From Candidatus Ruthturnera sp. Tsphm01 (GTDB lineage: Bacteria > Pseudomonadota > Gammaproteobacteria > PS1 > Pseudothioglobaceae): a stretch of DNA of 64,000 nucleotides. The notes beneath the pieces are model-generated. The model made no database searches and was not told the DNA's origin. It saw nothing but the letters and a program-made list of their open reading frames with translations. Where the stretch lies: assembly GCA_030142985.1 (NCBI GenBank), contig CP125320.1, forward strand, positions 315,639 through 379,638, in the 5' to 3' direction. Position numbers and translations under genes: made by a program. Below, piece after piece: positions 1 through 9,437 of the stretch (the first letter of the stretch is position 1; each line of letters opens with the position of its first letter).

Positions 1-1
1 A

Positions 2-754
2 ACAGGATTGTTAGACCCTGAGATTGACATTCGCCCTGTAGATACTCAGGTAGATGATTTACTGAGTGAAATACGAATGCGCGTTAAAGCAGGTGAACGT
101 GTACTGGTGACAACTTTGACTAAAAAAATGAGTGAGCAGTTAAGTGATTACTTAAACGACCATCATGTTAAAGTTCGTTACTTACATTCTGATATTGATA
201 CGGTTGAAAGGGTGGAAATTATTCGCGATTTGCGCTTAGGTATATTTGATGTGCTGGTCGGTATTAATCTATTACGTGAAGGTTTGGATATTCCTGAGGT
301 ATCTTTGGTGGCTATTTTAGATGCAGATAAAGAAGGTTTTTTACGCTCTGAACGCTCGCTGATTCAAACCATGGGGCGAGCGGCTAGAAATATAAATGGA
401 CACGTCATCTTATACGCTGCTCGTATAACCAAATCGATGCAAAAAGCGATGGATGAAACCCAAAGACGTCGAATTAAACAGCAGGCTTATAATTTGAAAA
501 ACAACATTACACCTAAAGGCATTACTAAGCCTATTATCAATATTCTTGATACAGATTTAACCAGCAACCAAATGGAAAAGAATGGCACTCAGAAGGTGTT
601 CACCCAACTTTCACCCGTACAATTAGCAAAAGAAATTAAAATATTAGAAAAGCAAATGTATAGTTTTGCTAGTGATTTGGCGTTTGAGCATGCAGCAGAT
701 ATGCGTAATCAGATTAAACAACTCAAAGATATTCAATTTAAAAAAGCATTATGA
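2..754 (+). CDS. uvrB: UvrABC system protein B, C-terminal part (cut by window edge)
   Basis: UvrB is the damage-verifying helicase of nucleotide excision repair; it receives lesions from UvrA and recruits UvrC. Only the last 250 residues are inside the window, open at the 5' edge; the full protein is normally about 670 residues. Helicase motif V is visible around [20 protein letters not shown] and motif VI around QTMGRAARN. The C-terminal UVR motif, which contacts UvrC, lies in the last 40 residues ([16 protein letters not shown]). The stop overlaps the queE start as ATGA, so the two are probably cotranscribed. The partner uvrC is in this window at 10149. The identification is secure; the start is not visible. 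Confidence 0.97.
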   Translation, partial: TGLLDPEIDIRPVDTQVDDLLSEIRMRVKAGERVLVTTLTKKMSEQLSDYLNDHHVKVRYLHSDIDTVERVEIIRDLRLGIFDVLVGINLLREGLDIPEVSLVAILDADKEGFLRSERSLIQTMGRAARNINGHVILYAARITKSMQKAMDETQRRRIKQQAYNLKNNITPKGITKPIINILDTDLTSNQMEKNGTQKVFTQLSPVQLAKEIKILEKQMYSFASDLAFEHAADMRNQIKQLKDIQFKKAL

Positions 755-1392
755 TTAACATCAAATTAAACATTAATGAAATATTTTATTCCCTTCAAGG
801 TGAAGCGCGTGAAGTCGGCTTGCCCAGCGTGTTTATTCGCTTAACGGGCTGCCCACTTAGATGCACATATTGTGATACCGAATATGCATTCAAGGGTAAT
901 AATTTAATGACAGTTGATGAAATTATTAAAAAAATCAAGCGATACGATACCCCTTACGTTTGTGTGACAGGTGGTGAGCCATTAGCACAAAAAAACTGCT
1001 ATTTATTGTTGAACGAATTGGTTAAAAATAATTATCAAGTATCTTTAGAAACCAGTGGCAGCATTAACATACAAGATATTAATGTTTCAGTATCAATAGT
1101 TATGGATATTAAAACCCCAAGTTCTGGTGAATCTAAACAAAATAAATACACAAATATTAAAAAATTAACCAACAAAGACCAGCTTAAATTTGTCATTGGA
1201 TCGCGTGCTGATTTTGATTGGAGCGTGGCTATTCTGAGCCAATATCCCACCACTGCAGGCGTATTATTCTCGCCCGTATTTGTTGATATTACACCAACGC
1301 AATTGGCAGATTGGATTTTAAATCAACAACTAAATGTACGACTGCAATTACAATTGCATAAATTGCTTTGGGGTGATGAAAAAGGAAAATAA
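751..1392 (+). CDS. queE: 7-carboxy-7-deazaguanine synthase (radical SAM)
   Basis: QueE converts 6-carboxy-tetrahydropterin to 7-carboxy-7-deazaguanine in the queuosine/preQ0 pathway. The radical-SAM cluster motif CX3CX2C is at Cys34, Cys38 and Cys41 ([15 protein letters not shown]), followed by the SAM-binding TGGEPL. The substrate-type signature [20 protein letters not shown] at the N-terminus is typical of QueE. The length of 213 residues is normal. It overlaps the uvrB stop by four bases. The next enzyme of the pathway, QueC, is encoded at 55854-56546, so the pathway genes are scattered. Both required motifs are intact and the gene looks functional. Confidence 0.95.
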   Translation: MINIKLNINEIFYSLQGEAREVGLPSVFIRLTGCPLRCTYCDTEYAFKGNNLMTVDEIIKKIKRYDTPYVCVTGGEPLAQKNCYLLLNELVKNNYQVSLETSGSINIQDINVSVSIVMDIKTPSSGESKQNKYTNIKKLTNKDQLKFVIGSRADFDWSVAILSQYPTTAGVLFSPVFVDITPTQLADWILNQQLNVRLQLQLHKLLWGDEKGK

Positions 1393-1456
1393 TACTATTT
1401 TTTTACAAACGGAGACTTTTACATAATCATCAAAATAACACCTTTCATCAACAGCT

Positions 1457-1568
1457 AATTCAACCCATAAGTGCAACACTTCTATTTAAAAAATTCCCAA
1501 TTTAGTAAAATCTCTTAAATTTATATCATAAGTGCAACACTCGTTAGTCGCTCAAAAGGTGTAACTAT
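1457..1568. mobile_element. IS30-type relic: two IS ends side by side
   Basis: The gap between queE and the next gene holds two copies of the terminal motif TAAGTGCAACACT, at about 1468-1480 and 1529-1541. Read on the minus strand, the first continues a coding tail FLNRSVALMG followed by a stop. This matches the transposase C-terminus seen in the IS30 remnant at 58626-59142 (FLNGSVALIS, stop). The second copy is followed on the plus strand by the left-end sequence CTCGTTAGTCG, also present at 22.37 kb and 59.12 kb. No transposase body remains between them. The fragment runs up to, and perhaps supplies, the stop codon of the minus-strand gene at 1565. Confidence 0.7.
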
Positions 1569-2047
1569 TGAATGGTAATTTTTCGCATCTGAGATTTTGA
1601 CTGTCTAAGTTTCGGAATAGAAACGCTCAAGATATTGTTGTTAAAGCTTACATTGATATTATCAGTATCAACATCATACGGCAAAGTAAAAGATTGGAAA
1701 AAACTGCTAGATGAAATACTTGAATTTCGAGCAGTGTTTTGAGCTTTTTTAATACTTCCTTTAATAAAAATACTACCATCTTTGATAGAAATATCAAAGT
1801 TTTCTTTGCTAAGTCCATTAGCTTTTATTTGAATAATGTAGTTATTTGTTTGGTTGTTAAAATACTTTCTACTTTGCACGCCAAAGTTGCTAGAATTTTG
1901 TATTTGGTTTATTTTATAATTGAATTGTTGGAAATGTTGTTCGAAATCGCGCCAAACATTATGATTGAAATCATTATTAAAAAGGTCATTATTGGCGTTA
2001 ATTGTACTGGAAATTAGTAATATGGGCAGTAATAGTTTATACATCAT
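1565..2047 (-). CDS. Exported small heat shock protein-like (Hsp20/alpha-crystallin)
   Basis: The 160-residue protein starts with a signal peptide (MMYKLLLPILLISSTINA), so it should act in the periplasm or envelope rather than the cytoplasm. The second half is an alpha-crystallin domain (about residues 66-160). It shows the pattern KANGLSKENFDISIKDGSIF, a strand SFFQSFTLPYDV and the late NNNILSVSIPK block that corresponds to the conserved A-x-x-x-n-G-x-L region. The middle is Asn/Gln/Ser rich. Family members hold unfolding proteins without ATP. Two adjacent ATG codons are possible starts. The stop codon lies at the edge of an IS30 relic, so the extreme C-terminus may have been altered. Confidence 0.8.
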   Translation of the reverse strand: MMYKLLLPILLISSTINANNDLFNNDFNHNVWRDFEQHFQQFNYKINQIQNSSNFGVQSRKYFNNQTNNYIIQIKANGLSKENFDISIKDGSIFIKGSIKKAQNTARNSSISSSSFFQSFTLPYDVDTDNINVSFNNNILSVSIPKLRQSKSQMRKITIQ

Positions 2048-2111
2048 TTTTTTTAAGTAGTTGCTATTAAGCGTATTGTACTAATTAATAACTGTTTTTT
2101 CAAGGTTTAAA

Positions 2112-3635
2112 TCAAGCCAATGTGTCATCAGCAACATGGTATTTTGGATCTTCTAATACGTTAACCTCCACTAGGCCTTTGGCAGTTCTAAGCAATAATT
2201 TACATTCAGCACTTAGATGTTTTAAGTGTAGTGCTTTTCCTGCTTTTTTATAACGATCTGCTAATTTATCAATGGCTTGAATGGCTGAGTGATCCATAAC
2301 TTGTGAATTTTCAAAATCAATAAAGACATTTTCAGGGTCATCTTTTGGGCTAAATAATGCTTGGAAATTATGTGTATTGGCAAAAAACAAGGCACCATTA
2401 ACTTGATAAGTTTTGATGCCGCTTATTTCATTTATCTGCTTTGTGACATAGATTTGTTTAGCGTGCTGCCAAGCAAAAATAATGGCTGACATCAGCACGC
2501 CAGCGATAACTGCAATAGCCAAGTCAGAAAAGACCGTAATCACTGCAACAGAAACACCTACAAAGCTATCAGCAATAGGCACACGAGAAATTAAACCAAA
2601 ACTACTCCATTCAAAAGTACCGATGACCACAATAAACATCACACCAACCAGTACAGCAATAGGGATTTGTTCAATGTATTGAGAGAATAATAAGATAAAA
2701 CTTAGCAAAAAAGCACCTGCCACAAAGCCTGATAAACGACCACGACCACCTGACTTGATATTAATAATACTTTGACCCACCATTGCACAACCACCCATGC
2801 CACCGAAAAATCCCGTAACTGTATTAGCAATTCCTTGAGCAACGCTTTCTTTATTGGGTTTGCCAGTTGTCTCAGTTAATTCATCAACTAGATTTAAGGT
2901 AAGTAAGCTTTCAATTAAGCCAATGAGTGCCAAAATCACACTATAAGGTAGAATGATGTATAAAGTCTCTAATGTCCATGGTATGTTAGGAATGGAAAAA
3001 CTGGGCAAACTTCCAGAGATGGATGCCATATCACCCACTGTTTTGGTGTCAAGATTAAAAATAATGGCTATTGCAGAGCCTGTAACAATAGCCACTAAAG
3101 TTGAAGGTAGGGCTGTTGTTAGTTTCGGTAAATAATAAATAATTGCCATGGTGAGTAAAATTAATCCACCCATGATAACTAGTGCATCATTAGTAATCCA
3201 AACGCCATCAGTCGTTTTAAAATGACCAATTTGTGCAAGAAAAATTACCATTGCCAAGCCATTGACAAAGCCTAAAAAAACAGGATGTGGCACTAGACGA
3301 ATGAATTTACCCAGTTTAAATAAACCAAATGCAATTTGCAAAAATCCCATCAGTATCACAGTTGCAAATAAGTATTGCACACCATGTTCTACAACCAATG
3401 CAACCATCACCACAGCAAGCGCACCTGTCGCACCCGAAATCATCCCTGGGCGACCGCCTAATATTGAGGTAATCATACCAACCATAAAGGCGGCATACAA
3501 ACCCACCAAAGGGTGAACTTGAGCAACTAGTGCAAAAGCCACTGCCTCTGGCACTAAGGCAAGTGCGACGGTTAAGCCTGATAGAAAATCATTTTTGGCA
3601 TTATTAGGGGCGTATTTATTAATCAATGAAAACAT
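2112..3635 (-). CDS. SulP family anion transporter with STAS domain
   Basis: This is a 507-residue inner-membrane protein with a long hydrophobic N-terminal part (residues 1 to about 390, roughly 10-12 segments) and a C-terminal STAS domain (about 400-490). The SulP signature is near the N-terminus: FLSGLTVALALVPEAVAFAL, then HPLVGLYAAF. A GGMGGCAMVGQSIIN block in the transport core is typical of the bicarbonate/sulfate-type bacterial SulP group. Substrates in the family include sulfate, bicarbonate, fumarate and chloride; the sequence alone does not decide. It is followed on the same strand, upstream in transcription, by aroC with a 32-base gap, so they may share a transcript. Confidence 0.9.
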   Translation of the reverse strand: MFSLINKYAPNNAKNDFLSGLTVALALVPEAVAFALVAQVHPLVGLYAAFMVGMITSILGGRPGMISGATGALAVVMVALVVEHGVQYLFATVILMGFLQIAFGLFKLGKFIRLVPHPVFLGFVNGLAMVIFLAQIGHFKTTDGVWITNDALVIMGGLILLTMAIIYYLPKLTTALPSTLVAIVTGSAIAIIFNLDTKTVGDMASISGSLPSFSIPNIPWTLETLYIILPYSVILALIGLIESLLTLNLVDELTETTGKPNKESVAQGIANTVTGFFGGMGGCAMVGQSIINIKSGGRGRLSGFVAGAFLLSFILLFSQYIEQIPIAVLVGVMFIVVIGTFEWSSFGLISRVPIADSFVGVSVAVITVFSDLAIAVIAGVLMSAIIFAWQHAKQIYVTKQINEISGIKTYQVNGALFFANTHNFQALFSPKDDPENVFIDFENSQVMDHSAIQAIDKLADRYKKAGKALHLKHLSAECKLLLRTAKGLVEVNVLEDPKYHVADDTLA

Positions 3636-3667
3636 GTAATCCTTGTTTTGAGTTTGGGTGAATAGAT

Positions 3668-4765
3668 CTATATTAAGGCTGGAATAATAGGTGTGATTGA
3701 TGCGATATTTGAGTTCTGAGCTCGATGGCGCATAATATGGTCCATAATGGTTATTGCCAACATGGCTTCAGCAATAGGTGTTGCGCGAATACCTACGCAA
3801 GGGTCATGACGACCTTTGGTAACTACTTCAATGGGGTTTCCTTCTTTATCAATACTTTCAATTGGTAGGCGCAAACTTGAAGTTGGCTTTAGTGCAATAG
3901 ACACCAAAATATCTTGACCTGAACTAATCCCACCCAAAACACCACCAGCATGATTTGATTTAAAACCTGCTGGGGTAATGGCATCACGATGTTCGGTCCC
4001 TTTTTGGGTGATTGCTTTAAATCCAGCGCCAATTTCAACACCTTTTACGGCATTAATGCTCATCATACCGTGGGCAATGTCTGCCTCTAATCGGTCAAAA
4101 ATCGGCTCTCCTAGCCCGACAGGCATATTATTTGCTGTGATGTTAATTCTAGCACCCACTGAATTGCCTGATTTTCGCAAAGTATCCATATACTCTTCTA
4201 ATGCCTTAACTTTGCTAGCATCAGGGCAGAAAAACGGGTTGTTGTGCACCTCAAGCCAATCAAAATTTTCAACCTTAATAGGGCCTAATTGAGATAAATA
4301 GCCTTTAATTTCAATATCGTATTGTTGTTTTAAATATTTTTTAGCGATGCCACCACAAGCAACACGCATGGCAGTTTCCCTTGCAGAAGAGCGTCCGCCA
4401 CCACGATAATCTCTAAAGCCGTATTTTTGATCATAGGTATAATCAGCATGACCAGGACGAAAGGTGTTTTTAATATTGTTATAGTCTTTAGAGCGTTGGT
4501 CGGTATTTTGAATGATGAGTGCAATTGGTGTGCCTGTGGTTTTTCCTTCAAACGTACCAGATAATATTTTCACTAAATCCTCTTCACGGCGTTGGGTGGT
4601 ATGGCGAGAGGTGCCTGGCTTTCTAAGGTTTAAATCTTTTTGTAAATCAGCTTCAGTAAGTGCCAATCCTGGCGGGCAGCCATCTACAATGCCAATTAAT
4701 GCTTCGCCATGAGATTCACCTGCTGTGGTGATTGTGAATAATTTTCCAATCGTATTGCCACTCAT
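3668..4765 (-). CDS. aroC: Chorismate synthase
   Basis: AroC makes chorismate from 5-enolpyruvylshikimate-3-phosphate using reduced FMN, the last step of the shikimate pathway. The 365 residues match the usual length. The N-terminal GESHG (16-20), with its catalytic His19, is followed by [20 protein letters not shown] and the [16 protein letters not shown] signature around residue 125-140. A second conserved stretch is [13 protein letters not shown]. It sits directly after the GFA-family gene (start base adjoins that gene's stop) and upstream of the SulP gene. Another shikimate gene, aroK, is at 33982. Identification is certain. Confidence 0.97.
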   Translation of the reverse strand: MSGNTIGKLFTITTAGESHGEALIGIVDGCPPGLALTEADLQKDLNLRKPGTSRHTTQRREEDLVKILSGTFEGKTTGTPIALIIQNTDQRSKDYNNIKNTFRPGHADYTYDQKYGFRDYRGGGRSSARETAMRVACGGIAKKYLKQQYDIEIKGYLSQLGPIKVENFDWLEVHNNPFFCPDASKVKALEEYMDTLRKSGNSVGARINITANNMPVGLGEPIFDRLEADIAHGMMSINAVKGVEIGAGFKAITQKGTEHRDAITPAGFKSNHAGGVLGGISSGQDILVSIALKPTSSLRLPIESIDKEGNPIEVVTKGRHDPCVGIRATPIAEAMLAITIMDHIMRHRAQNSNIASITPIIPALI

Positions 4766-5143
4766 TTACCACTCCTTGTGTTGGGCAATAGAGTCACAAA
4801 TACTATCCCAGTTTGCTTTTGAGTCTGTGAAAATATGTTTTTCAATAGGTTCTTTAATATCATTCGTAATTGTGCCTAGTCTAATTCTTGTGTGGTCTGG
4901 ATTGTTTTTTAATTTTCCCATAATGGGCGAGCCACAAGTTTTACAAAATTTTTTTCCTTTAAATTCAGTTAAGTTGTTTTCACCACTTATAAACTCAAAG
5001 TTTTCATTTTTTACACTACCACTCGTTGCAAACGCCGTACCTTGAGCTTTTCGACATTCAGAACAGTGGCACATGACAATATCGGTAATTTTTTGATGTA
5101 GCTTAAATTGTACCGACCCACACAAGCACTGACCTTGATGCAT
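4766..5143 (-). CDS. GFA family zinc protein (formaldehyde-activating enzyme/CENP-V fold)
   Basis: A 125-residue protein of the glutathione-dependent formaldehyde-activating (GFA) family. The zinc-binding cysteines are all present: Cys6 and Cys8 (CLCGSVQF), Cys25, Cys27 and Cys30 (CHCSECRK), and Cys67 and Cys70 (CKTCGSPI). Few members have a proven substrate, and an enzymatic role with glutathione adducts is not established for small stand-alone proteins like this one. It is immediately upstream of aroC with no gap, indicating cotranscription but not a shared pathway. Nothing suggests decay. Confidence 0.85.
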   Translation of the reverse strand: MHQGQCLCGSVQFKLHQKITDIVMCHCSECRKAQGTAFATSGSVKNENFEFISGENNLTEFKGKKFCKTCGSPIMGKLKNNPDHTRIRLGTITNDIKEPIEKHIFTDSKANWDSICDSIAQHKEW

Positions 5144-5300
5144 AATAATCTCAGATAAAATTCTAATTATACCTGTCTATTTAGCCAGTTGGTTATACAG
5201 CCAAACAATCACAAAGTCGTCAAAAAACGCCCATACCAATAATAATACTAATTAAATTTGTTACAATTGAAATCAATAACAACCTAATAAAGCATATAGT

Positions 5301-5410
5301 GAGACCTTTGAATAATTCATAATTTCCCACCCTAATTCCAATTTCTATATTTTTGAAAAATTGTAAAAGTTGAAATTAGGGTGGGAAATTATGAATTATT
5401 CAAAGGTCTC
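5301..5410. repeat. 110-bp palindromic (MITE-like) element
   Basis: Within the 440-bp gene-free stretch 5144-5583 lies an almost perfect inverted repeat. It begins GAGACCTTTG at 5301 and ends with the reverse complement CAAAGGTCTC at 5410. The first 37 bases of each arm pair without mismatch and pairing continues imperfectly toward a short AT-rich centre. The hexamer TATAGT occurs just before it (5295-5300) and two bases after it (5413-5418), which may be a trace of target duplication. The same terminal decamer occurs at 39961 and flanks a short palindrome at 62086-62115. No coding potential is seen. The rest of the gap shows no gene or clear regulatory signal. Confidence 0.8.
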
Positions 5411-5583
5411 CTTATAGTGTTTTTAAGATTATTTTAGATGGGTGTTATTTTACTAGATTGGTGAGTTTGGGTTGATTTATGCAAAACTCTCTTAGTATTT
5501 ATGTGGCAAATTTTTCAAACTATTGTTGATTATTGGCAAGATGGGCTTTAAATATGCTTAAGTTGTCATGATCAAATATATTC

Positions 5584-6222
5584 TTAAAGTTTTTTTGTAG
5601 ATTTTTCGATGGAGTCCGTTAAAGATAGTTTGTTTTTTAAAAATAATAATGCTGATAGTAAAAGTAGTATATAGCCAGACAATTCACATATTTCTTCTAA
5701 AAATACATGATATGTAATTGAATTATAATGTTCAAAAAAATCACCAAGATATAACAAAACTCCTGCCATCATGATTAATATTCCATTAATTGAAACAAGA
5801 AATATGTATATTAGTTTTTTGTAATATGTATAATTTAGTATAGCATAGGTGCTTATTATGATAAATCCAGTTATTATCATTATATTTCGATACATACCAT
5901 GTCCGATAATTTTTAGAGTATTAGGTATATCTAATGTTTCAACATCGACTTCTCTTAATATAAAACTAAAGCATAAAAAAGTAAAGAAAATAAGTATTAA
6001 TTTACCTTCTCTTTTTGGATTGAATACAGAAAAAAAGAATACCAACATTGAAATTATCAACACAATAACTTGTGTGTTTTCTAAAATCCCATTTTCAATA
6101 TAAATAGACACTTGGTTGAGAAAATAAACTGCGTAAAAAAAGTAACTTAATATTCCAATAGATGTGATTATAGTTATTAATATTTCTATATCTACTAATC
6201 TTTGGCGATTTACGTGTAGCAT
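5584..6222 (-). CDS. Integral membrane protein of unknown function
   Basis: A 212-residue, strongly hydrophobic protein with about six or seven predicted membrane segments separated by short loops. I do not recognise the family. Charged features include VDVETLDIPN in one loop, the GDFFEHYNS and FLEEICELSG stretch between the last two segments, and a basic C-terminal tail (EKSTKKL). It is very AT-rich even by the standards of this window, and it stands between the palindromic repeat and the hisD end (15-base gap) on the same strand. The open frame is uninterrupted, which supports a real gene. Function cannot be inferred. Confidence 0.6.
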   Translation of the reverse strand: MLHVNRQRLVDIEILITIITSIGILSYFFYAVYFLNQVSIYIENGILENTQVIVLIISMLVFFFSVFNPKREGKLILIFFTFLCFSFILREVDVETLDIPNTLKIIGHGMYRNIMIITGFIIISTYAILNYTYYKKLIYIFLVSINGILIMMAGVLLYLGDFFEHYNSITYHVFLEEICELSGYILLLLSALLFLKNKLSLTDSIEKSTKKL

Positions 6223-6237
6223 AGTCGTATAAGTCCC

Positions 6238-7557
6238 TTAGTTTTTGTTAGTGGTATTACTTTGTTTATTGATTCTGTATTTAGCAGATTGTGCGTGTGC
6301 TTGCAAACCTTCACCATCGGCCAAGATAGCAGCCACTTTGCCTAATGTATTTGCGCCTTGGTGCGATACCATAATCAAACTTGATTTTTTTTGAAAATCA
6401 TACACACCCAAAGGGGACGAAAAGCGTGCTGTACCTGAGGTTGGTAGTACGTGATTTGGTCCTGCACAATAATCCCCTAATGATTCACAAGTGTGACGAC
6501 CCATAAAAATTGCGCCTGCGTGTTTAATACCTTCCAACATGGCTTGTGGATCTTCAACAGACAGCTCTAAATGTTCAGGTGCAATTTGGTTAGATAAAGC
6601 AATGGCTTCATTCATATCTTTGGTGTGAATGAGTGCACCACGGTCTTTAAGTGCGGTTTTAATGATGGCTTTTCTATCCATGGTGGGTAATAATTTAGCA
6701 ATGCTTTTTTCAACCTTATTAATAAAGTCAGCGTCTGGGCATAGCAAGATTGACTGCGCATCTTCATCGTGCTCTGCTTGAGAAAACAAATCCATAGCAA
6801 TCCAGTCAGGATTGGTTTTTCCATCACAAATAATTAAAATCTCACTAGGGCCAGCAATCATATCAATGCCAACTTGACCAAATACAGCGCGCTTGGCTGT
6901 TGCCACATAAATATTACCAGGACCTACAATTTTATCTACTTTTGGTATGGTTTGTGTGCCATAGGCAAGGGCTGCTATTGCTTGTGCACCACCCACTGTA
7001 AATACTTGAGTAACGCCTGCAATATATGCTGCTGCTAATACCAATGGATTGCTGATGCCATTAGGCGTTGGCACAACCATAATTAAGGATTCTACGCCAG
7101 CAACTTTGGCTGGAATGGCGCTCATTAAAACAGAGGAAGGATAGGCTGCTTTGCCACCGGGAACATACAAGCCGACACGATCAAGTGGTGTGATTTTTTG
7201 CCCCAACATTGTGCCATCATCTTCTGTATAAGTCCAAGTGCTTTGTTTTTGCTTTTTGTGATAAAGATGCACGCGATTCGCTGCTATGGTTAGTGCGGAT
7301 TTTTGTTTTTTGTTGAGAGTCTCAAATGCTTGTTTAAGCGCAGGAAGTTTAATGGTTAAATCTTTCATGCTAGAGGCATTGACAGCATCAAATTTATTTG
7401 TGTAATCAATTAAAGCGCCATCGCCATTATTACGAATATTGGTAATAATATCATTAACTGTTTGAACAACCTCTTTGTTAGAAACGCTATCCCATACAAG
7501 CAATGAGGAGAGTTTTTCTTGAAAATCAGATTGCGTGGATGTTAATTTGGCAATCAC
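6238..7557 (-). CDS. hisD: Histidinol dehydrogenase
   Basis: HisD oxidises L-histidinol to histidine in two NAD-dependent steps with a bound zinc ion. The 439 residues carry the family landmarks in order: [52 protein letters not shown] and [14 protein letters not shown], whose Gln and His are zinc ligands. EHLEL and the C-terminal [14 protein letters not shown] are also present. The start is GTG at 7557, inside GTGA, which overlaps the hisG stop by four bases, so hisG-hisD are translationally coupled. All expected residues are present. Confidence 0.96.
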   Translation of the reverse strand: MIAKLTSTQSDFQEKLSSLLVWDSVSNKEVVQTVNDIITNIRNNGDGALIDYTNKFDAVNASSMKDLTIKLPALKQAFETLNKKQKSALTIAANRVHLYHKKQKQSTWTYTEDDGTMLGQKITPLDRVGLYVPGGKAAYPSSVLMSAIPAKVAGVESLIMVVPTPNGISNPLVLAAAYIAGVTQVFTVGGAQAIAALAYGTQTIPKVDKIVGPGNIYVATAKRAVFGQVGIDMIAGPSEILIICDGKTNPDWIAMDLFSQAEHDEDAQSILLCPDADFINKVEKSIAKLLPTMDRKAIIKTALKDRGALIHTKDMNEAIALSNQIAPEHLELSVEDPQAMLEGIKHAGAIFMGRHTCESLGDYCAGPNHVLPTSGTARFSSPLGVYDFQKKSSLIMVSHQGANTLGKVAAILADGEGLQAHAQSAKYRINKQSNTTNKN

Positions 7558-8171
7558 AAGATGCGCTCAATATTTTGAACCCAAGGTTTAATTTGTGTGT
7601 TTTTGGTTTTAAATGAGGCAGCATTCACCACTAAGCGTGAACTAATCTGTTCAATGCACTCAAGCGCAATAAGACCATTGGCTTTTAAGGTGTTGCCAGT
7701 ATCAACCAAGTCAACAATGCAATGTGCCAAACCCACTTTTGGCGCTAATTCCATTGCGCCAAAAAGTTTGATTATTTCACAAGATTGACCTTTATTTTGA
7801 AAATAGAGTTTGGCTGAATTGACATATTTAGTCGCTACTTTAAGTGTGTTTTGCTTAAGTTTGTCTTTTGACTCGGCAGCCACCATCAGTTTGCATTTAG
7901 CAATGCCTAAATCCAGTACTTCAAATAAATTATTAGCGCCATGTTCAAGCAAGATATCTTTACCAGCAATGCCCATATCGGCAGCGCCGTGTTGTACAAA
8001 TACAGGCACGTCAGTTGCACGAATGATAATAACTTGAACGTCAGCAAGATTGGTATCAAGAATTAATTTACGTGAGTTTAGTTCTTCTTTAGCAATGGTT
8101 AAGCCTGATTTTTCAAGTAAAGGTAGTGTTTGTTCTAAAATTCTACCTTTGGATAATGCAATTGTTAGCAT
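7554..8171 (-). CDS. hisG: ATP phosphoribosyltransferase, short form
   Basis: HisG catalyses the first step of histidine synthesis, joining ATP and PRPP. At 205 residues it is the short form, which lacks the C-terminal regulatory ACT-like domain and in known systems needs the HisZ subunit. No hisZ lies in this window. The N-terminal [20 protein letters not shown] and the PRPP-binding stretch [21 protein letters not shown] (split across residues 150-170) are clear. It lies six bases after murA and overlaps hisD by four bases, so mlaC-murA-hisG-hisD reads as one operon. Confidence 0.94.
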   Translation of the reverse strand: MLTIALSKGRILEQTLPLLEKSGLTIAKEELNSRKLILDTNLADVQVIIIRATDVPVFVQHGAADMGIAGKDILLEHGANNLFEVLDLGIAKCKLMVAAESKDKLKQNTLKVATKYVNSAKLYFQNKGQSCEIIKLFGAMELAPKVGLAHCIVDLVDTGNTLKANGLIALECIEQISSRLVVNAASFKTKNTQIKPWVQNIERIL

Positions 8172-8177
8172 AAGTTT

Positions 8178-9437
8178 TTAATCCTGTACGCGTTCAATTT
8201 GAGCGCCTAATAGTTTTAATTTTTCCTCAATGGTTTCATAGCCGCGATCTAAGTGATAAACACGTTCAATCGTTGTGGTGCCTGTTGCTGCCAGTCCTGC
8301 CAGTACTAAGGATGCTGAAGCTCTTAAGTCAGTTGCCATTAAATGCGCACCCGTTAAAGATTTTACCCCTTTGCAAGTAACGGTGTTATCTTCTAAAGTG
8401 AGATTTGCACCCATACGTGACAATTCAGGAATATGCATAAATCTATTTTCAAAAATGGTTTCGGTGATGGTACTACACCCATCAGCAATGGCGTTGAGCG
8501 CTGTAAATTGTGCTTGCATGTCTGTGGGGAAATTTGGATAAGTGCTGGTTTTGATATTAACAGCTTTGGGTCGTTTTCCCTGCATATCAAGTGTGATTGA
8601 ATTTTTTTCAGTTTTAATGTCCGCACCAGTTTCAAGTAATTTTGCAAGAATGGCGCGCATTGATTGATAACACACATTTTTAATGGTAATTTTACCACCT
8701 GTGATGGCTGCAGCAATAAGATAAGTACCTGCTTCAATTCGATCAGGACAAACTGCATAAGTCACGCCTGATAATTCATCAACCCCTTCAATGGTGATAA
8801 TTGATGTGCCAGCACCAGAAATTTTAGCACCCATTTTAATTAAGCAATTAACCAAATCTACAATTTCAGGCTCTTGTGCGGCATTGTGAATTGTGGTTGT
8901 GCCTGTTGCTAAAGTTGCTGCCATGATGATGTTTTCAGTAGCAGTCACTGAGATTTGGTCAAAATGTATTTCAGTGCCAATGAGTTTTTTAGCTGTGGCG
9001 TAAATATAGCCGTTTTCAACTTTAATAAAAGCACCTAAATTTTCTAATGCTTTTAAGTGTAAATTAACAGGGCGTGAGCCAATTGCACAACCACCAGGTA
9101 GGGATATTTTTGCCTTGCCATATTTAGTTAGCATTGGCCCGAGTGCTAAAATTGAAGCACGCATGGTTTTAACCAAATTGTACTGAGCAACCAAGTTGGT
9201 TAACTTTGAACTATCTACAAACAAAGAATTATCGGATTCTAGTATAAATTCTGCACCCATGTCCATTAACAACCTAAGCGTGGTTGAAACATCACTTAAA
9301 TGCGGTGTATTGGTTAAAATAATGGGACCATTGGCCAATATTGAGGCAAATAAAATGGGTAAAGATGAGTTTTTTGACCCTGCGGCTTTAATATGACCAT
9401 TTAGCACAATACCACCATTAATAATAAGTTTATACAT
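8178..9437 (-). CDS. murA: UDP-N-acetylglucosamine 1-carboxyvinyltransferase
   Basis: MurA transfers enolpyruvate from PEP to UDP-GlcNAc, the first committed step of peptidoglycan synthesis. The 419 residues are full length. The catalytic loop cysteine is Cys117 in PGGCAIGSRP, the residue attacked by fosfomycin, so the enzyme is of the sensitive Cys type. The UDP-sugar-binding SKNSSLPILFA (from residue 21) and the C-terminal DLRASASLVLAGLAA are conserved. It follows mlaC with a one-base overlap. That linkage matches the mla-murA arrangement of other gammaproteobacteria, although the small BolA-like gene usually between them is missing. Confidence 0.97.
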   Translation of the reverse strand: MYKLIINGGIVLNGHIKAAGSKNSSLPILFASILANGPIILTNTPHLSDVSTTLRLLMDMGAEFILESDNSLFVDSSKLTNLVAQYNLVKTMRASILALGPMLTKYGKAKISLPGGCAIGSRPVNLHLKALENLGAFIKVENGYIYATAKKLIGTEIHFDQISVTATENIIMAATLATGTTTIHNAAQEPEIVDLVNCLIKMGAKISGAGTSIITIEGVDELSGVTYAVCPDRIEAGTYLIAAAITGGKITIKNVCYQSMRAILAKLLETGADIKTEKNSITLDMQGKRPKAVNIKTSTYPNFPTDMQAQFTALNAIADGCSTITETIFENRFMHIPELSRMGANLTLEDNTVTCKGVKSLTGAHLMATDLRASASLVLAGLAATGTTTIERVYHLDRGYETIEEKLKLLGAQIERVQD

